From Clostridia bacterium (lineage in GTDB: Bacteria > Bacillota > Clostridia > DUPQ01), in assembly GCA_016938455.1 (NCBI GenBank), contig JAFGUQ010000295.1, positions 1 to 39,446 on the forward strand: DNA of 39,446 nt. Direction: 5' to 3'. Made by a program: the position numbers and the translations under genes. A model generated the notes under the pieces. It had not been told where the DNA came from and ran no database searches. It saw nothing but the letters and a program-made list of their open reading frames with translations. Shown here piece by piece: positions 39,414 through 39,446 of the stretch (within the stretch, counting starts at the first letter, position 1; the number at the start of each line of letters is the position of its first letter).

Positions 39414-39446
39414 CTATTCAGCTTTTTCTTCAACAGCGACAGTTTC
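39414..39446 (-). CDS. 3' end of an unidentified gene (partial)
   Basis: The right edge holds the last ten codons of a minus-strand gene ending ETVAVEEKAE then TAG (39414-39416). The acidic Ala/Val/Glu-rich tail resembles the ends of some ribosomal or chaperone proteins, but this is not enough to name it. The start is outside the window. It converges on the NlpC/P60 gene over the shared hairpin. Confidence 0.5.
   Translation of the reverse strand, partial: ETVAVEEKAE

Noticed and set aside
1-39446. CRISPR array, IS elements, prophage or recoded TGA
   Set aside because: No regularly spaced repeats, transposase or phage proteins were seen, and TGA ends several clear genes (for example radC, mreC, maf).

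Overview
The window reads as chromosome of an anaerobic, low-GC Bacillota (Firmicutes), most likely Clostridia-like. The signs are AT-rich sequence, strong Shine-Dalgarno sites with many GTG and TTG starts, tRNA genes with encoded CCA, Asp23/Gls24 and GtrA families, corrinoid-handling proteins, and a 45-residue SCIFF peptide gene (a clostridial hallmark). TGA acts as a normal stop. Species was not identified. I saw no transposase, phage gene or CRISPR array, and no gene-free stretch over 300 bases.

Layout. (1) 1-3780: two minus-strand tRNA clusters (His-Gln-Lys and Glu-Asp-Tyr), each with its own promoter and terminator, flank a MetH-activation-like protein and an intracellular DUF5703/glycosidase-like protein. 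(2) 3840-4676: a membrane TPR protein on the plus strand. (3) 4643-20571: a 16-kb minus-strand run in the order ftsQ/divIB, ftsZ, nrdR, UroD-family methyltransferase, GNAT, asnS, Asp23, UPF0104 membrane protein, DUF1638, maf, radC, mreB, mreC, mreD, PBP2, corrinoid adenosyltransferase, rRNA-type methyltransferase, RluA-type pseudouridine synthase. It joins division and cell elongation to information-processing and corrinoid functions. (4) 20649-21455: a sortase-fold membrane protein that has lost its catalytic residues. (5) 21452-32842: an exopolysaccharide/cell-surface glycan locus on the minus strand, with a DegT aminotransferase, GT2, D-serine dehydratase, GT4, undecaprenyl-phosphate sugar-phosphate transferase, NusG paralogue (LoaP-like), VanZ, GHMP sugar kinase, nucleotidyltransferase, phosphohexomutase, sugar epimerase and GtrA. 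(6) 32951-33535: a lipoprotein. (7) 33528-37870: gamma-carbonic-anhydrase-like protein, HD hydrolase, xylulokinase-type sugar kinase, HpcH/HpaI aldolase and an EamA transporter, which look like a sugar or sugar-acid catabolic operon. (8) 37907-39374: the SCIFF peptide gene divergent from a secreted SH3-NlpC/P60 peptidase, then the 3' end of another gene.

Most noteworthy: a gapless 161-residue tandem duplication in PBP2; a pseudo-sortase with His, Cys and Arg all replaced and a cytoplasmic four-Cys N-terminus; a SCIFF precursor without its radical SAM maturase next to it; two exported-protein genes (ftsQ and the NlpC/P60 gene) whose -10 box sits exactly 6 nt before an ATG with no Shine-Dalgarno, suggesting leaderless mRNAs; and a LoaP-like antiterminator in a glycan operon that begins just after a strong terminator hairpin. 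All functions are inferred by reading motifs; no database search was run.
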